Positions 30,919-41,479 are shown, counted from the first letter of the stretch. The stretch is 49,224 nucleotides of DNA from Methanobacteriaceae archaeon (GCA_030539615.1 JAUNXU010000005.1:1-49224), one strand, 5' to 3'. Made by a program: numbers and translations. Notes: a model not told the origin generated them from the sequence alone.

Positions 30919-31715
30919 TAGTTATCACCTAATTTACTTTTTAAATCGTCGTTGAATACTTCTAATCCATATCCTCCGTCGGTTCTTGCAGCGTGAATTT
31001 CGGATACTACTTCTATTACTTCTTCATCGTCTTTAAGACTGATGTTATCAAATCTGTAGATTGTAGTCATATTTTTAAGTTCTTCTTCTGCTATTGGTTC
31101 TCCTACATCAATTACTTCATCGAGTGGTCTTCCAATTTGGTCTTTTACATATTTTACGTGACCTGATTCTTCATCAAAGACGTATCTTTGTAAAGCATCG
31201 AACATAAGTCCGTTTTCATCTAATCTTAGGGAGTGTCCGTGTACTGTTGCTCCTCTTAGACCAGTTTTTGCTGTATCGAATAATTCGGATTCTATTAATG
31301 TTTTAGACATTTCTTCAAGGTCAGATTCTCTCATTTCTACTACTTGTCTTCCTGAGAGTGTACCTGTGTCTACACCTCTGTATCTTCTCATGTATGTTCT
31401 TGCTCTGTCATATGGATGAGCAGGTGCATTATACATTGAATCTGCGAATTGAACGTATCTTATACGTATTCCTTTTTTTGCTCCGTCGAGTGGTTCAACA
31501 AAGTCTTTTACTGCATCTTCTTCAAAGTCCATTTCATCAAGAGGTGGGTGTACTGTTTTGTAACCTTCCCCAGGAGTTCTGTGACTTAATAGTTTTACTA
31601 TATCATCATCTGCAATATTTCTCATTGTTTTAAGTTCATAATCCGGGTTCATGTGTTTTTTACGGTTTTCCGCAATTACAGAAGACCCAGGATAAAATTG
31701 TGCTTCATATGCCAT
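30918..31715 (-). CDS. mcrG: Methyl-coenzyme M reductase gamma subunit
   Basis: A 265-residue structural subunit of the (alpha-beta-gamma)2 enzyme that helps form the F430 channel. The N-terminus [21 protein letters not shown] and the stretches [17 protein letters not shown] and [23 protein letters not shown] are characteristic. It sits seven bases after mcrD and touches mcrA by one base. Length is normal for the family. Confidence 0.98.
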   Translation of the reverse strand: MAYEAQFYPGSSVIAENRKKHMNPDYELKTMRNIADDDIVKLLSHRTPGEGYKTVHPPLDEMDFEEDAVKDFVEPLDGAKKGIRIRYVQFADSMYNAPAHPYDRARTYMRRYRGVDTGTLSGRQVVEMRESDLEEMSKTLIESELFDTAKTGLRGATVHGHSLRLDENGLMFDALQRYVFDEESGHVKYVKDQIGRPLDEVIDVGEPIAEEELKNMTTIYRFDNISLKDDEEVIEVVSEIHAARTDGGYGLEVFNDDLKSKLGDN

Positions 31716-31721
31716 TTTTAA

Positions 31722-32231
31722 TCACCTAATATATTTTACAGTTTCGGATGATTTTGTTGTTGGATCTACTAAACCAATTACTCTTGAATCTACTTTATCT
31801 TCAAATCCTTCACCGTATTTCATATAATCTGTTACGGATGTTGCGGATTTTGTAAAGATTCCGACAGATACATCATAATTAAAATTTAATGTTTCTTCCA
31901 AAATTTCTTCTGTTTTTTCAACAAAATCTTCTAGATTATCTAAATTTACTGTTAAAATTATTTCACCTACAGACACAAGTAATTGCACTTCTTCATTCTT
32001 TATTTTGATAGATTTTCTATCTGAATGATTTGTAGGTAATCCTTTTGCAGGACCCATTGATACTAGTTTTGGCAATGATTCACCATTTACTAATACTCTT
32101 AATACTCCATCTAAAGCTAGAATTTCATTTAATATTTTTTCTGTAGTTTCTGGCTTAAGTATTCTTTCAGGAAATATTTTTACATCAGTTGCTTTTATTA
32201 CATTTGTTTCATCTGTAGTATTATTTGTCAT
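31722..32231 (-). CDS. mcrD: Methyl-coenzyme M reductase operon protein D
   Basis: A 169-residue accessory protein that is not part of the mature enzyme. McrD binds MCR during assembly and is thought to help with cofactor F430 delivery or maturation. The core VKIFPERILKPETTEKILNE and LVSMGPAKGLPTNHSDRK stretches identify it. It follows mcrB by 18 bp. Confidence 0.95.
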   Translation of the reverse strand: MTNNTTDETNVIKATDVKIFPERILKPETTEKILNEILALDGVLRVLVNGESLPKLVSMGPAKGLPTNHSDRKSIKIKNEEVQLLVSVGEIILTVNLDNLEDFVEKTEEILEETLNFNYDVSVGIFTKSATSVTDYMKYGEGFEDKVDSRVIGLVDPTTKSSETVKYIR

Positions 32232-32249
32232 AATTTTTTAACGTCCCAT

Positions 32250-33581
32250 TTAGATTTTATCTTTTATTTGACTAGCTCCTTCTGCAACGTATTTAATTGG
32301 TTCTCTTAAATTATCAACGTCACCGTATACTGCTCCTACTAATGAGGATGTTTTTTCTACAGAGAACATTTGTGTTCCTGCATCAAGGGACATTGCTGCT
32401 GCGTTACATGGTATAGCATATCCTTTACTATGTCTTGTTACTACGTGGTTTCCGTGGAATGCTCCAGGACCTCCTCCACCATAGATACCGTGTGAGAAGA
32501 AACTCATTCCTACACCAGTACCCATTACTTTACCGAAGTCTACTCCAGGTAATCCTGTTTCGTATTCGATAATATCGTTGAAGTATAAGATTGATGAAGC
32601 AATACCTTGTGCTGCTCTAGCAGCTCCAACGTTTACTATTACTGCAGTTACAAGTCCTGCTGCTGCATATGCATTCCATAAAGCCCAGTCAACTGGTTCA
32701 TATACTTTGTATCCAGAAGGTAATGTTTGTTTTACTCTGATTACACCATCATCTAATGCACGTTCAACTGTAGAGTTTACTACGTCTCCAAGGGTTCCTT
32801 TACCGTTTTCTTTTATTAAATCATATACCATATTGTTTGCATTTAAACCTTGGTATGCTAAACCTAATAAATGAGCCCGTTCAAAAGCACCTACTGCATC
32901 CCCCATTTCAAATGTTGCGGTTTGTTCAAGTATTGATGAAAGAGCCACAGCATTTAAAGTGTTTTTCTTAGTGATTGCTACAACGTGGTTTGCACTTATG
33001 TTTCTTAATCCGTATCCTAAACCTTCTAACATTACAGGTGGTCCTAATAATGTTGCCATATTAGCCCCAGCAAAGTTTACTGTTTGTGGGTATGATCCCA
33101 TAACTGCTGTTTTTACTGCTGATGCATCAAATTTGTTTACATCAAAAGTATCTAATATAGCTTGAACGATAGCTCCTCCGACTACTAGTGGTGCAACTGT
33201 ATAATCTGCTGCTACATCTACTCTTGTTTGTGGTAGTTGTACTAATAATTGTTTTCCACCGTTGATGGATCTGGATAAGTAATTATCGTCTGCACTTACT
33301 TGAATCATTTTTTGCATTTTTTCTGCAATTAATTCTGCATTATCGACAATATCTAATTTTAATTCTCTTCCTGGAATAAAATTAGCTTTTCCTCCATAAG
33401 CACCATTTGCTAATGCTTTTTCTATTCCTGCAAAGTTTACAGCAACAGAACGCTTAACTTCTTGTATAATATTTTTAATTGTTGGGTTTAACATTGGACT
33501 TACTGCTTCTAGTGGAACATTTTCATCTAAAAGTTTTCCATCCACCCCATACAGATCTATTCTATCTTCATATGTTGGCAT
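32250..33581 (-). CDS. mcrB: Methyl-coenzyme M reductase beta subunit
   Basis: The 443-residue beta subunit, first gene of the operon. Beta residues contribute to the coenzyme B binding channel; the C-terminal [20 protein letters not shown] contains the phenylalanine-rich active-site stretch. The N-terminus is [25 protein letters not shown] ribosome binding site is 9 bp before the ATG. No mcrC lies between mcrD and mcrG, as in mrt operons of related methanogens. Confidence 0.98.
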   Translation of the reverse strand: MPTYEDRIDLYGVDGKLLDENVPLEAVSPMLNPTIKNIIQEVKRSVAVNFAGIEKALANGAYGGKANFIPGRELKLDIVDNAELIAEKMQKMIQVSADDNYLSRSINGGKQLLVQLPQTRVDVAADYTVAPLVVGGAIVQAILDTFDVNKFDASAVKTAVMGSYPQTVNFAGANMATLLGPPVMLEGLGYGLRNISANHVVAITKKNTLNAVALSSILEQTATFEMGDAVGAFERAHLLGLAYQGLNANNMVYDLIKENGKGTLGDVVNSTVERALDDGVIRVKQTLPSGYKVYEPVDWALWNAYAAAGLVTAVIVNVGAARAAQGIASSILYFNDIIEYETGLPGVDFGKVMGTGVGMSFFSHGIYGGGGPGAFHGNHVVTRHSKGYAIPCNAAAMSLDAGTQMFSVEKTSSLVGAVYGDVDNLREPIKYVAEGASQIKDKI

Positions 33582-34495
33582 TTATATGTACACCTCTTAA
33601 ATATCATTCTATTAAGAAATGAAACTAAATTCATATTTATTTTCGGATTTAGCACTAATATAAGCTTTCATTATCTATTTAATACATGTATCGTTGGTAA
33701 ATACATTAATATTGTATTAAAAACATGATATAATAAAAAAAATTATTTATTATTTCATTCTAATGAATTTTTTTCATTTAAAACATAATTTTATTATTTC
33801 ACCAATCTTAATTTTAAGAATGGATTTAAATTATCCTTGCAAATATAGTAAATCATCCATCCAACTATTAAAATATATTTTCAATCATTTCTTGTGCTCA
33901 AATATTTATACAATATAACTACAATCTTAGAAAACTATTGGTTTCATCCTATAATATTTCTTTTACAAATTAACTCCTTAAATAAGTTTATTATTTAATT
34001 TATTAACATGTCTAAAGGATTGATTTGTATTTAAATTTTTATAGCATCTTATTTTTAATTTCCATCCATAACTACAAACCAATACATTTTCCTTTTAATT
34101 ACATTTGTAATACTATAATAGTATTTGTAACAATATTCTTACAATCATACTATTTTTAAAAATAAACATATAAATGTTTTTAATTAATTAACTAATTAGT
34201 CTTAATTTAAAACTTAAAAAGTAATACAATTGAATAATTTAAAAAGAGCATAAATTAATGAATTTTAGTTAAAAACACTAGTAAAATATTTAAAATAAAT
34301 AAATTCAAGTTATTTGTGGGTATAATCCAAATAAAAAAATTAGTACTCTTTTATATCCAAAATAAATTAATTATTATCAAGAAAAATATACTTATTAAAA
34401 ATTTTTTAAAAATAAAATGAACTAAGTAATAAATTTTAATTATCAACTAATATGAAAATATTAAATAAAAAAAAATATTATTATTACAATATTGA
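33582..34495. other. Long divergent intergenic region upstream of mcrB, with palindromes
   Basis: No gene is seen in about 900 bp of strongly AT-rich DNA. Structures noted: AGCTTATATTAG-type TATA element for mcrB around 33655-33667; palindrome ATACATGTAT at 33682-33691; AATACA/TGTATT arms at 33700-33718; and at 34103-34130 a perfect palindrome AATACTAT-A-ATAGTATT (34109-34125) bracketed by direct repeats ATTTGTAA (34103-34110 and 34123-34130). These are candidate operators; which gene they serve is uncertain. Confidence 0.35.
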
Positions 34496-34510
34496 ATAAA
34501 AGGATGTGGA

Positions 34511-35464
34511 ATTATTAATAAATATAAAATACACCCTGATTTAGCTAAAAATGAAGAATTTGGGAATATAAACTTAGATAGTAAAAAAGGAAATAAATTT
34601 ATAACTGAATATAATAATGAACTTAAATTAAATTTAAAAAACCTCCCACACATTATACCATCCAATATTAAAAAATCATCATTTAATATTAAAATGTCAG
34701 ATGGTGAAATTATTAAATGTTATCTCATTGAACCAAAGAATATTGATAATGATTTACCAGTTATATTTTATACCCATGGTGGTGGATTTTTTGCCCCAAT
34801 ATCCAAAAGCATGTTTGAAAATGCTTTTTTCTTTGCTAATAATTTGAATTGTAGAGTATTTATGCCTGAATATAGATTAACACCAAAATATACTGCACCA
34901 ACTCAAAGTAATGACTGTTATGAATCATTAATTTATATTTATGATCATTTTAAAGACTTTAAAATTGATATTAACAAAATTATCACATATGGTGAAAGTG
35001 CTGGAGGATGTTTAGCTACATTAGTTTGTCAAAGAGCTTATGATGAAAATAAATGTAAAATAATAGGTCAAGTATTAATTTATCCAGTAATTGATAATAA
35101 CATTGAAAATTATGATTCTATGAGTGAATATAATAAAGGTGTTTTTTCAAATGTTACTGCTGATTCAATGTGGAAATTATATCTTAAAAATTCTAAAAAA
35201 TTAAAATATTCTATCCCAATTAATAGAATTAATTTTAAAGATTTACCACCAGCTTATATTGAACCCCATGAAATTGATGTTTTTAGAGATGAAGCTATTT
35301 GTTATGGAAAAAAATTATGGGACGATAATGTATATGCTGAAATTAATTTAATCATTGGATCTTATCATGGAGTTGATAGCGAAAGATATGCAAATTATTT
35401 TCAAAAAATTTTAAAACATAGGTGTAAGATTATAAATAGTATGTTTAAAAAAGAATTTAACTAA
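34511..35464 (+). CDS. Alpha/beta hydrolase (HSL-type esterase), non-AUG or lost start
   Basis: An esterase/lipase of the hormone-sensitive lipase family. The oxyanion-hole motif HGGGF, the nucleophile GESAGG, the acid in the EPHEIDVF region and the catalytic histidine in GSYHGVD are present, so the catalytic core is intact. The first ATG is at 34694 (256 residues), which would drop the N-terminal cap. The same frame is open from 34496 and reads as protein (INKYKIHPDLAKNEEFGNIN), giving about 317 residues, normal for the family. There is no ATG, GTG or TTG in that stretch. AAGGATGTGG upstream would place translation at ATT 34511 or 34508. A one-base insertion after ATG 34504 is an alternative. 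Either the gene uses AUU or it is decaying. Its substrate is unknown. Confidence 0.7.
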   Translation: MINKYKIHPDLAKNEEFGNINLDSKKGNKFITEYNNELKLNLKNLPHIIPSNIKKSSFNIKMSDGEIIKCYLIEPKNIDNDLPVIFYTHGGGFFAPISKSMFENAFFFANNLNCRVFMPEYRLTPKYTAPTQSNDCYESLIYIYDHFKDFKIDINKIITYGESAGGCLATLVCQRAYDENKCKIIGQVLIYPVIDNNIENYDSMSEYNKGVFSNVTADSMWKLYLKNSKKLKYSIPINRINFKDLPPAYIEPHEIDVFRDEAICYGKKLWDDNVYAEINLIIGSYHGVDSERYANYFQKILKHRCKIINSMFKKEFN

Positions 35465-36204
35465 TTATTCAAAAAATAAGAATATACATTTAATTAATTA
35501 AATCTTAAATAATATTAATAGATAGGGGAAAACTATTGAAAATAATTGATCTTTAGAAGATAATTTTATAAAGATGACTTTTATTTTATTTTTTTATAGA
35601 ATAAGATGTAGATGCAACTAGTATTTTTAAAGAAATTATCTTAAAACAAGAAAAGTAATACTTTTTAACCGAAAAGTATTTACTATTATATTACCAATAT
35701 ATAATATGTAGATTATACAAGATTTACAAAAATTATTTCACAAAAAAGAATACTCGTACTAAAAAAAGGGCTTTTAGTAAAACTCCATAACTAAAAAAAA
35801 ATCATTTCTTAGATAAAAACTATAGCAATATAACTCAAAAAGGAACTTAATTATAACTAAGATTTTTTCATTAATGAAATATCTTAAAAAATACTTTTTT
35901 TTTAAAAATTAAATTAAAAATTATCAATATAAATAAAAAAAATAGCTTATTAAAAATAAAAAAAAATATAAGAAAAAAGATAGTCTAATTTTTTGAATAA
36001 CTAAAATTATTTCCTATTAATACTCCTTTTATACTTCTTATATTTCCCAGATTTAATTATTATTTTAGATACAATTAACATTGATTATTTAATCAAATAA
36101 TAATGTTTATTTTTTTAGAAAAAAATTAAAACTGTTGAAGAAAAATAACTGTTAAAGATTAAACTTTAAACAGAAATTATCTTCTAATTTAATAGTTAAT
36201 ATAA
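35465..36204. other. Intergenic region downstream of the hydrolase with two hairpins
   Basis: No gene is supported in about 740 bp. Two perfect inverted repeats are visible: AATACTTTT/AAAAGTATT at 35657-35680 (9-bp arms, loop TAACCG) and ACTAAAA/TTTTAGT at 35758-35778 (7-bp arms, 7-base loop). T-rich sequence on the minus strand just left of mvhA (about 36100-36180) probably ends the mvh transcript. The rest may be decayed sequence. Confidence 0.3.
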
Positions 36205-37617
36205 TTATACTTTACTTACTAAGTTACCTTCATGATCATATACTTCAATAGTGGATAATCTCATTTGAGTATCTAATTGGTGAGTTGCACAGGATAAACA
36301 TGGATCGTATGCTCGTATAACCATTTCCATTAAATTAAATATTTTGTCATCTACTTCTACACCAGGTTTGATGTAATCTTTTGCTACTTTTTGGATTCCC
36401 ATTTCCATGGAAGGATTGTTTTGTACTGTTGCAACTATAATGTTTGCTTTTGTTACTAATCCTTTTTCATCAGTTTCATAGTGGTGAGTTAATGTTCCTC
36501 TTGCAGCTTCTACTATTCCTACACCTTTTCCTGCTGTTTTTTCTAATGGTTCAGGGAATTTTTGACCGCTTAAATCTTGTTCTAATCCATCTACAGCCAT
36601 TTCTGCTGATGCTACAAGTTCTATGAGTCTTGCCCAGTGGAATAATAATGGTTCTTGTGCATATCCGAAGTTGTCTCTGAATTCTTTTAAGTAGTCTTGT
36701 GCTTTTTCAGATGGCATTTTATCACAAACATTAATTCTTGATAAAGGTGCTACTCTGTAGATTCCTTCAGGATATCCTAAGTCTTTTATGTAAGGGAATT
36801 TTAACCAGGAGTAAGGTTTAACTCCTTCTGCCATATAATCTAAGTAATCTTTACTTTCAAATTCAGCATAGGTTTTTCCTGATTTATCTTTCATTCTTAC
36901 ATTACCGTTGTAAACATCCCATACTCCGTCGTTTACTAAACCACAATGGTATGTTTCAACATTTCCTAATGTTTTTACTAAGTCTATGTTTTCTTCAAAT
37001 ATTGGTTTTGCTGCTTCAATTGTATCAACAGAAAGTTCTAATGCTCTTTTTGCATTTTTAAGTTGTTCTGCTTGTTCTTCATCAGTTAAACTTGTGGTGA
37101 TTCCACCAGGAGTGTTGGATACTTGGTGAATAGGTCTTCCACCCATAGCTGCAACTATTCCTTGTGATAATCTTCTTAATTCTAATGCTTTTGTTGCTAA
37201 TTCTGGATAATCTTTAATTACTTGGAACACATTTCTTGTTTTTCTGTCACTGCCACCTATGAAATCAGGTGCTGATAAGAAATAAAAACTTAATGTGTGT
37301 GAGTGCATGTAGGATCCCCAGTTCATGATTTCTCTCATTTTGTATGCTGTTGGGAGAATTTCATCGTCTTTGTATCCAAATATTTGATCACATGCTTTTG
37401 CTGCAGCTAAGTGATGTTGTACATCACAAATTCCACAGATTCTTGGTACAATTCTTGGTACTTCTTCGATTGGTCTTCCTTGTAAGAATTTTTCAAATCC
37501 TCTGAATTCCATTACATGTAATTTTGTATCTTTTACATTTCCTTCTTCATCAAGGTCTACTGTTATTTTTGCGTGACCTTCTATTCTTGTTACAGGTTCT
37601 AATGTTAATTCTACCAT
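36205..37617 (-). CDS. mvhA: F420-non-reducing hydrogenase large subunit MvhA
   Basis: The [NiFe] catalytic subunit, 470 residues, that oxidises H2 and passes electrons through MvhG and MvhD to heterodisulfide reductase. Both nickel-binding motifs are present: RICGIC (near 59-64) and DPCLSCATH near the C-terminus. The tail after the final histidine (about 24 residues) is the part removed by a maturation protease in this family. All four ligands are cysteine, so it is not a selenocysteine form. The start overlaps the mvhG stop (TAATG) and the GGAGG site lies in mvhG. The partner mvhB does not follow. Confidence 0.95.
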   Translation of the reverse strand: MVELTLEPVTRIEGHAKITVDLDEEGNVKDTKLHVMEFRGFEKFLQGRPIEEVPRIVPRICGICDVQHHLAAAKACDQIFGYKDDEILPTAYKMREIMNWGSYMHSHTLSFYFLSAPDFIGGSDRKTRNVFQVIKDYPELATKALELRRLSQGIVAAMGGRPIHQVSNTPGGITTSLTDEEQAEQLKNAKRALELSVDTIEAAKPIFEENIDLVKTLGNVETYHCGLVNDGVWDVYNGNVRMKDKSGKTYAEFESKDYLDYMAEGVKPYSWLKFPYIKDLGYPEGIYRVAPLSRINVCDKMPSEKAQDYLKEFRDNFGYAQEPLLFHWARLIELVASAEMAVDGLEQDLSGQKFPEPLEKTAGKGVGIVEAARGTLTHHYETDEKGLVTKANIIVATVQNNPSMEMGIQKVAKDYIKPGVEVDDKIFNLMEMVIRAYDPCLSCATHQLDTQMRLSTIEVYDHEGNLVSKV

Positions 37618-38543
37618 TAATTTGCCTCCTTATTGACTTTAAATGGGATTAATGCTGCTGGTAGTGTGAAAGTGTAGAATGTTCCTACAATATCATCTAA
37701 TTGATTTGCTACTTCTTCAGGATCTACAGCTTTATCATCTTCAACTCCAAAGTCAGATCCTATAGCACTTATCATTTTTGCTCCAGGGTCTTGTACTTTA
37801 TCTGTTGGTCCATAACATCCTCTACATGGTGTTCCTACTGAAGGACATTGTGCACCACATAATGGTCTTGTTGCAGGACCCATACAAACCACTCCTTGAG
37901 GAACTAGACATAATTCTGGATCTGGTTCTCCTATTTCGAATGGTCTTTTTATCATATCCATTGCCATTCCAGTAGGTGGTTTTTCTCTGTCACATACATC
38001 ACATAAGTTGTTATCAGGGATTTCTATTGGTTCACCTTTGAGTAATGCAAGTAATACTTCTGCAATTACTTCTGATTTTGGTGGACATCCAGGTAATACT
38101 GCATCTACTTTAATTACTTCAGATAACGGTCTTACTCTATTTTCTAGGTGAGGTACACCTTCATTAGGTATGATTTTATCTGGGTTTACAGTACTTGGTG
38201 AATTTAAGTATGCTTCTGTTGTTAAATCATCATTTGAGTGAAGGTTTCCTAATCCAGGTATTCCTCCAAATTCTGCACATGATCCTAAAGCTACAACTAA
38301 TCCAGCTTTTTCTCTTAATTTTAGAGCTAGTTCTCTGTTTTCTTCGTTTCTGATTCCACCTTCTATAATTACTACATCCATTTCTGGAATTTCATCATAT
38401 TTTGTATCCATTAAAACTGGACTGAATTGGAATTCTGCTAATTCTAATACGTCTAATAATAATTCGTGTAAATCAGTTACTGCTATATGACAACCTGAGC
38501 AAGCCCCTAACCACATTGTTCCTATTTTTGCTTTTTCTGCCAT
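37617..38543 (-). CDS. mvhG: F420-non-reducing hydrogenase small subunit MvhG
   Basis: A 308-residue small subunit that carries Fe-S clusters between the NiFe site and MvhD. The proximal-cluster cysteines are in GACSGCH near residue 14-19, LGSCAEFGG and GCPPKSE. Additional cysteine clusters occur in the C-terminal half ([28 protein letters not shown]). It starts six bases after mvhD ends. Confidence 0.95.
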   Translation of the reverse strand: MAEKAKIGTMWLGACSGCHIAVTDLHELLLDVLELAEFQFSPVLMDTKYDEIPEMDVVIIEGGIRNEENRELALKLREKAGLVVALGSCAEFGGIPGLGNLHSNDDLTTEAYLNSPSTVNPDKIIPNEGVPHLENRVRPLSEVIKVDAVLPGCPPKSEVIAEVLLALLKGEPIEIPDNNLCDVCDREKPPTGMAMDMIKRPFEIGEPDPELCLVPQGVVCMGPATRPLCGAQCPSVGTPCRGCYGPTDKVQDPGAKMISAIGSDFGVEDDKAVDPEEVANQLDDIVGTFYTFTLPAALIPFKVNKEAN

Positions 38544-38548
38544 GGAAA

Positions 38549-38977
38549 TTATGCCCCCTCTACTAGTTCATCTTTTATTGGTGATGGACCTAGTTCTTGT
38601 ATTGTTTTTGAGACTCTTCTCATTGTTGATGCGAATTTTTCTCCTTCTGATGCGGAGATCCAATCGTGTTGTACTCTACCTTTTTCGATTCCGAGATCGT
38701 CTAATAATCTGTATACTAATCTCATTCTTCTATCTAATTTGTAGTTACCTGCATCATAGTGGCAGTCTCCCATGTGGCATCCTGCGATGAATACTCCATC
38801 TGCTCCTTCTCTTAATGCTTTTAGGATGAATTGTGGTTCTATTCTTCCAGTACACATTACTCTTATAATTCTTATGTTCGGTGGGTATTGCATTCTTGAT
38901 GTACCTGCTGTATCTGCTCCTGCATAGGAACACCAGTTACAACAGAACAAGACTATTTTTACTTCTTCTTCAGCCAT
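38549..38977 (-). CDS. mvhD: F420-non-reducing hydrogenase subunit MvhD
   Basis: A 142-residue [2Fe-2S] protein that connects the hydrogenase to HdrA in the electron-bifurcating Mvh-Hdr complex. [14 protein letters not shown] near residues 12-25 and the later VMCTGR and [14 protein letters not shown] carry the conserved cysteines. It is the first gene of mvhDGA. A GGAGG ribosome binding site lies about 10 bp before the ATG. Confidence 0.95.
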   Translation of the reverse strand: MAEEEVKIVLFCCNWCSYAGADTAGTSRMQYPPNIRIIRVMCTGRIEPQFILKALREGADGVFIAGCHMGDCHYDAGNYKLDRRMRLVYRLLDDLGIEKGRVQHDWISASEGEKFASTMRRVSKTIQELGPSPIKDELVEGA

Positions 38978-39497
38978 GCTTTTTTTCCTCCATGCATTCC
39001 ATAATCGATTAATTTTTTTTCTATAATCATGTAATGCTTAAATTTAAAATTTATTATTCACAAATTTTTTTGTACTAAAATAATGTACATTATAAATTAT
39101 GGTTTAATATTTTTATAAATGTTGTTTACTCCAATACAACCATAATGTTTAAATATTAAAAACTTTTTTTTATTCTTTTTAGTCTTTTTTTTATTATAAA
39201 ATTTTTTCATTATACTGTGTTTTAGAGCTTATTTTGATTTTTAAAATTTTTTTAATGGTTTTTTAGATTTTAAATTTTTAATGAAAATTTAGTTTATTTT
39301 TTGGTACTCCTAAATTTAGTTTATTTTGGATCTGAAAACAAATTTAAATGAAAAAAAGAATAACAAAAGTATTAAATATAACAATTGTGAAATTATTAAG
39401 TACAAAAAACTTAACACATGTTAATAAAATATAAAAATAATAAACACATATATAAGAATAATAAAAATACAGAAAAAATAAAAAAATGTGGTGAAAA
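38978..39497. other. Divergent mvh-suf intergenic region with a 16-bp direct repeat
   Basis: No gene is seen in 520 bp. AAATTTAGTTTATTTT occurs exactly at 39285-39300 and 39312-39327, each followed by T-rich sequence and GG. A TATA-like ATATATAAG at about 39448-39456 lies roughly 45 bp before the sufC ATG and is the probable suf promoter. The repeat may be an operator shared by the Fe-S assembly genes or by the hydrogenase. Confidence 0.4.
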
Positions 39498-40247
39498 ATG
39501 TTACTAGAAATAACAGATTTAGCAGTAGAAATAAAAGGTAAAGAAATATTAAAAGACGTAGATCTATATATTGACAAAGGAGAAAATCACGTATTACTTG
39601 GACCCAATGGAGCTGGAAAAAGTACATTATTTAAATCAATCCTTGGACTTCCAAATTACAAAATAACTCGTGGAGAAATAATATATAAAGGTCAAAATAT
39701 AACAGACATGCCTACAGATGAAAGAATATCAAAAGGACTAGGAGTAACCTTCCAAAACCCACCATCAATTAGAGGAGTAAAACTAGAAAATTTACTAAAC
39801 ATTATAAGTAAAGAAGAAAAAGAAGAAGTAAAAGAACTAGAAATAAATGAATTAGGAAAAACAATGAACTTCGATAAAAGCTTCTTAGAACGAGATGTTA
39901 ATGTAGGTTTTTCAGGAGGAGAAGTAAAACGATCCGAACTTTTACAACTACTAGTACAAAAACCAGATTTCATAATGTTTGATGAACCAGACTCAGGTGT
40001 AGACATAGAAAATGTGGAATTAATTTCAAAAGAAATAAACAAATTATTAGAAAATGATAAAAAAGAAAAGAGCACAAAAGCAGGATTATTAATTACTCAT
40101 CTAGGATACATACTTAATTTTGTAAATGCAACACATGCACATGTATTATTAAATGGAAGAATAGCCTGTTCAGGAAAACCAAATGAAATAATAGATGACG
40201 TAAGAAAACAAGGATTTGGAGGATGTGCAACATGCAATCAAAAATAG
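39498..40247 (+). CDS. sufC: Fe-S cluster assembly ATPase SufC
   Basis: A 249-residue ABC-type ATPase of the SUF system. Walker A is GPNGAGKS (35-42), the signature is FSGGEVKR and Walker B is FIMFDEPDSG. SufC drives the SufB-containing scaffold in Fe-S cluster assembly. It is cytoplasmic and has no transporter partner. Its last 16 bp overlap sufB. GGTGA precedes the ATG. Confidence 0.95.
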   Translation: MLLEITDLAVEIKGKEILKDVDLYIDKGENHVLLGPNGAGKSTLFKSILGLPNYKITRGEIIYKGQNITDMPTDERISKGLGVTFQNPPSIRGVKLENLLNIISKEEKEEVKELEINELGKTMNFDKSFLERDVNVGFSGGEVKRSELLQLLVQKPDFIMFDEPDSGVDIENVELISKEINKLLENDKKEKSTKAGLLITHLGYILNFVNATHAHVLLNGRIACSGKPNEIIDDVRKQGFGGCATCNQK

Positions 40248-41452
40248 ATCGAGCAGAAAAATCAAAAAATAAAAAAGCTGCAATTGGAGACGATGTAGAT
40301 TTAACAGAATTTGAAAAAAGAGATGTTGAAGATTTTGAAGGAATAGATTCATTAGAAGATCTAAAAAAACAAGATCAAAAAACATTAACTACTGTTGGAG
40401 TAGAAACATCTGAAGAAGGAAGATCAGCATCATTTTTACAAATGGATCAATCACAAATATTCTGTAATAATCCTGATGATTCATCAATAGAATTAATGGG
40501 AACAGCACAAGCTCTTGAAAAATATGATTGGCTACCAAATTATATGTGGAATGCTGTACAAGTAGATGCAGATAAATATACAGCAAATACAGAACTTGGA
40601 CCAACAAGTGGATACTTCATAAGATCAAAACCAAATACCAAAGAAGTATTTCCAGTACAAGCCTGTATGTTTATTGGAGATCAAAATGTTCAACAAACAG
40701 CACATAATATAATCATAGCTGAAGAAAATTCAGAATTACATATAATAACAGGATGTTCTACAGGAGAAAGTGTAACTGATGCAGCACATATTGGTGTATC
40801 AGAATTTTACCTTAAAAAAGGAGCAAAAATAACTTTCACAATGATACATAATTGGGCAGAAAATGTACAAGTTAGACCAAGAACTGGGATAATAATGGAA
40901 GATAACAGTACATATATATCAAATTATATTCTTACAAAACCAGTAAAATCAATACAAGCATATCCAACAGCATATTGTAATGGAGATAACACAAAAGTAT
41001 TATTCCAATCTATACTTGCAGGTAAAAAAGACTCAAAAATAGATCAAGGATCAAGATCAATATTAAGAGGACAAAATTCAAATGCAGAAATGATAACAAG
41101 AGCAATATCTGAAGATCAATCACAAATATATACACGGGGAGATTTACAAGGATTATCTCCAAAAGTAAAAGGACATCTTGAATGTATGGGATTAGTATTA
41201 TCAGATGAATCAGCAATACATTCCATACCTGAATTAACTGGTGCATCAACCAATATGGAATTATCACATGAAGCAGCTGTAGGAAAAATAGCAGAAGAAG
41301 AAATTCAATACCTAATGGCAAGAGGATTAACAGAAGAACAAGCAGCATCCATGATTGTTAGAGGATTCTTAGATATGGATATCACAGGACTACCTGATAA
41401 ATTAGCAGAAGAAACTCAAAAAGTAATAGATCTAAGCTTAGAAGGAATGTAA
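40232..41452 (+). CDS. sufB: Fe-S cluster assembly scaffold SufB/SufD
   Basis: A 406-residue SufB/SufD family beta-helix protein, the scaffold that forms a complex with SufC and builds Fe-S clusters. The family C-terminal stretch IQYLMARGLTEEQAASMIVRGFL is clear. An ATG at 40223 is in frame but directly touches the GGAGG ribosome binding site (40218-40222), so the ATG at 40232, nine bases from it, is the better start. The gene overlaps the end of sufC. Minimal two-gene sufCB operons are the normal arrangement in methanogens. Confidence 0.95.
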   Translation: MQSKIDRAEKSKNKKAAIGDDVDLTEFEKRDVEDFEGIDSLEDLKKQDQKTLTTVGVETSEEGRSASFLQMDQSQIFCNNPDDSSIELMGTAQALEKYDWLPNYMWNAVQVDADKYTANTELGPTSGYFIRSKPNTKEVFPVQACMFIGDQNVQQTAHNIIIAEENSELHIITGCSTGESVTDAAHIGVSEFYLKKGAKITFTMIHNWAENVQVRPRTGIIMEDNSTYISNYILTKPVKSIQAYPTAYCNGDNTKVLFQSILAGKKDSKIDQGSRSILRGQNSNAEMITRAISEDQSQIYTRGDLQGLSPKVKGHLECMGLVLSDESAIHSIPELTGASTNMELSHEAAVGKIAEEEIQYLMARGLTEEQAASMIVRGFLDMDITGLPDKLAEETQKVIDLSLEGM

Positions 41453-41479
41453 AAAGAGAAATAATAATCTCTTTTTTTT
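41451..41479 (+). terminator. Terminator of the suf operon
   Basis: AAAAAGAGA and TCTCTTTTT form a perfect 9-bp stem around an 8-base loop, followed by more T residues and ATTTTT. It begins at the sufB stop codon and resembles an intrinsic terminator. Confidence 0.6.

Noticed and set aside
39344-39627. Leftward frames upstream of and within sufC
   Set aside because: Low-complexity Phe/Tyr/Ile-rich antisense frames with no start signals.
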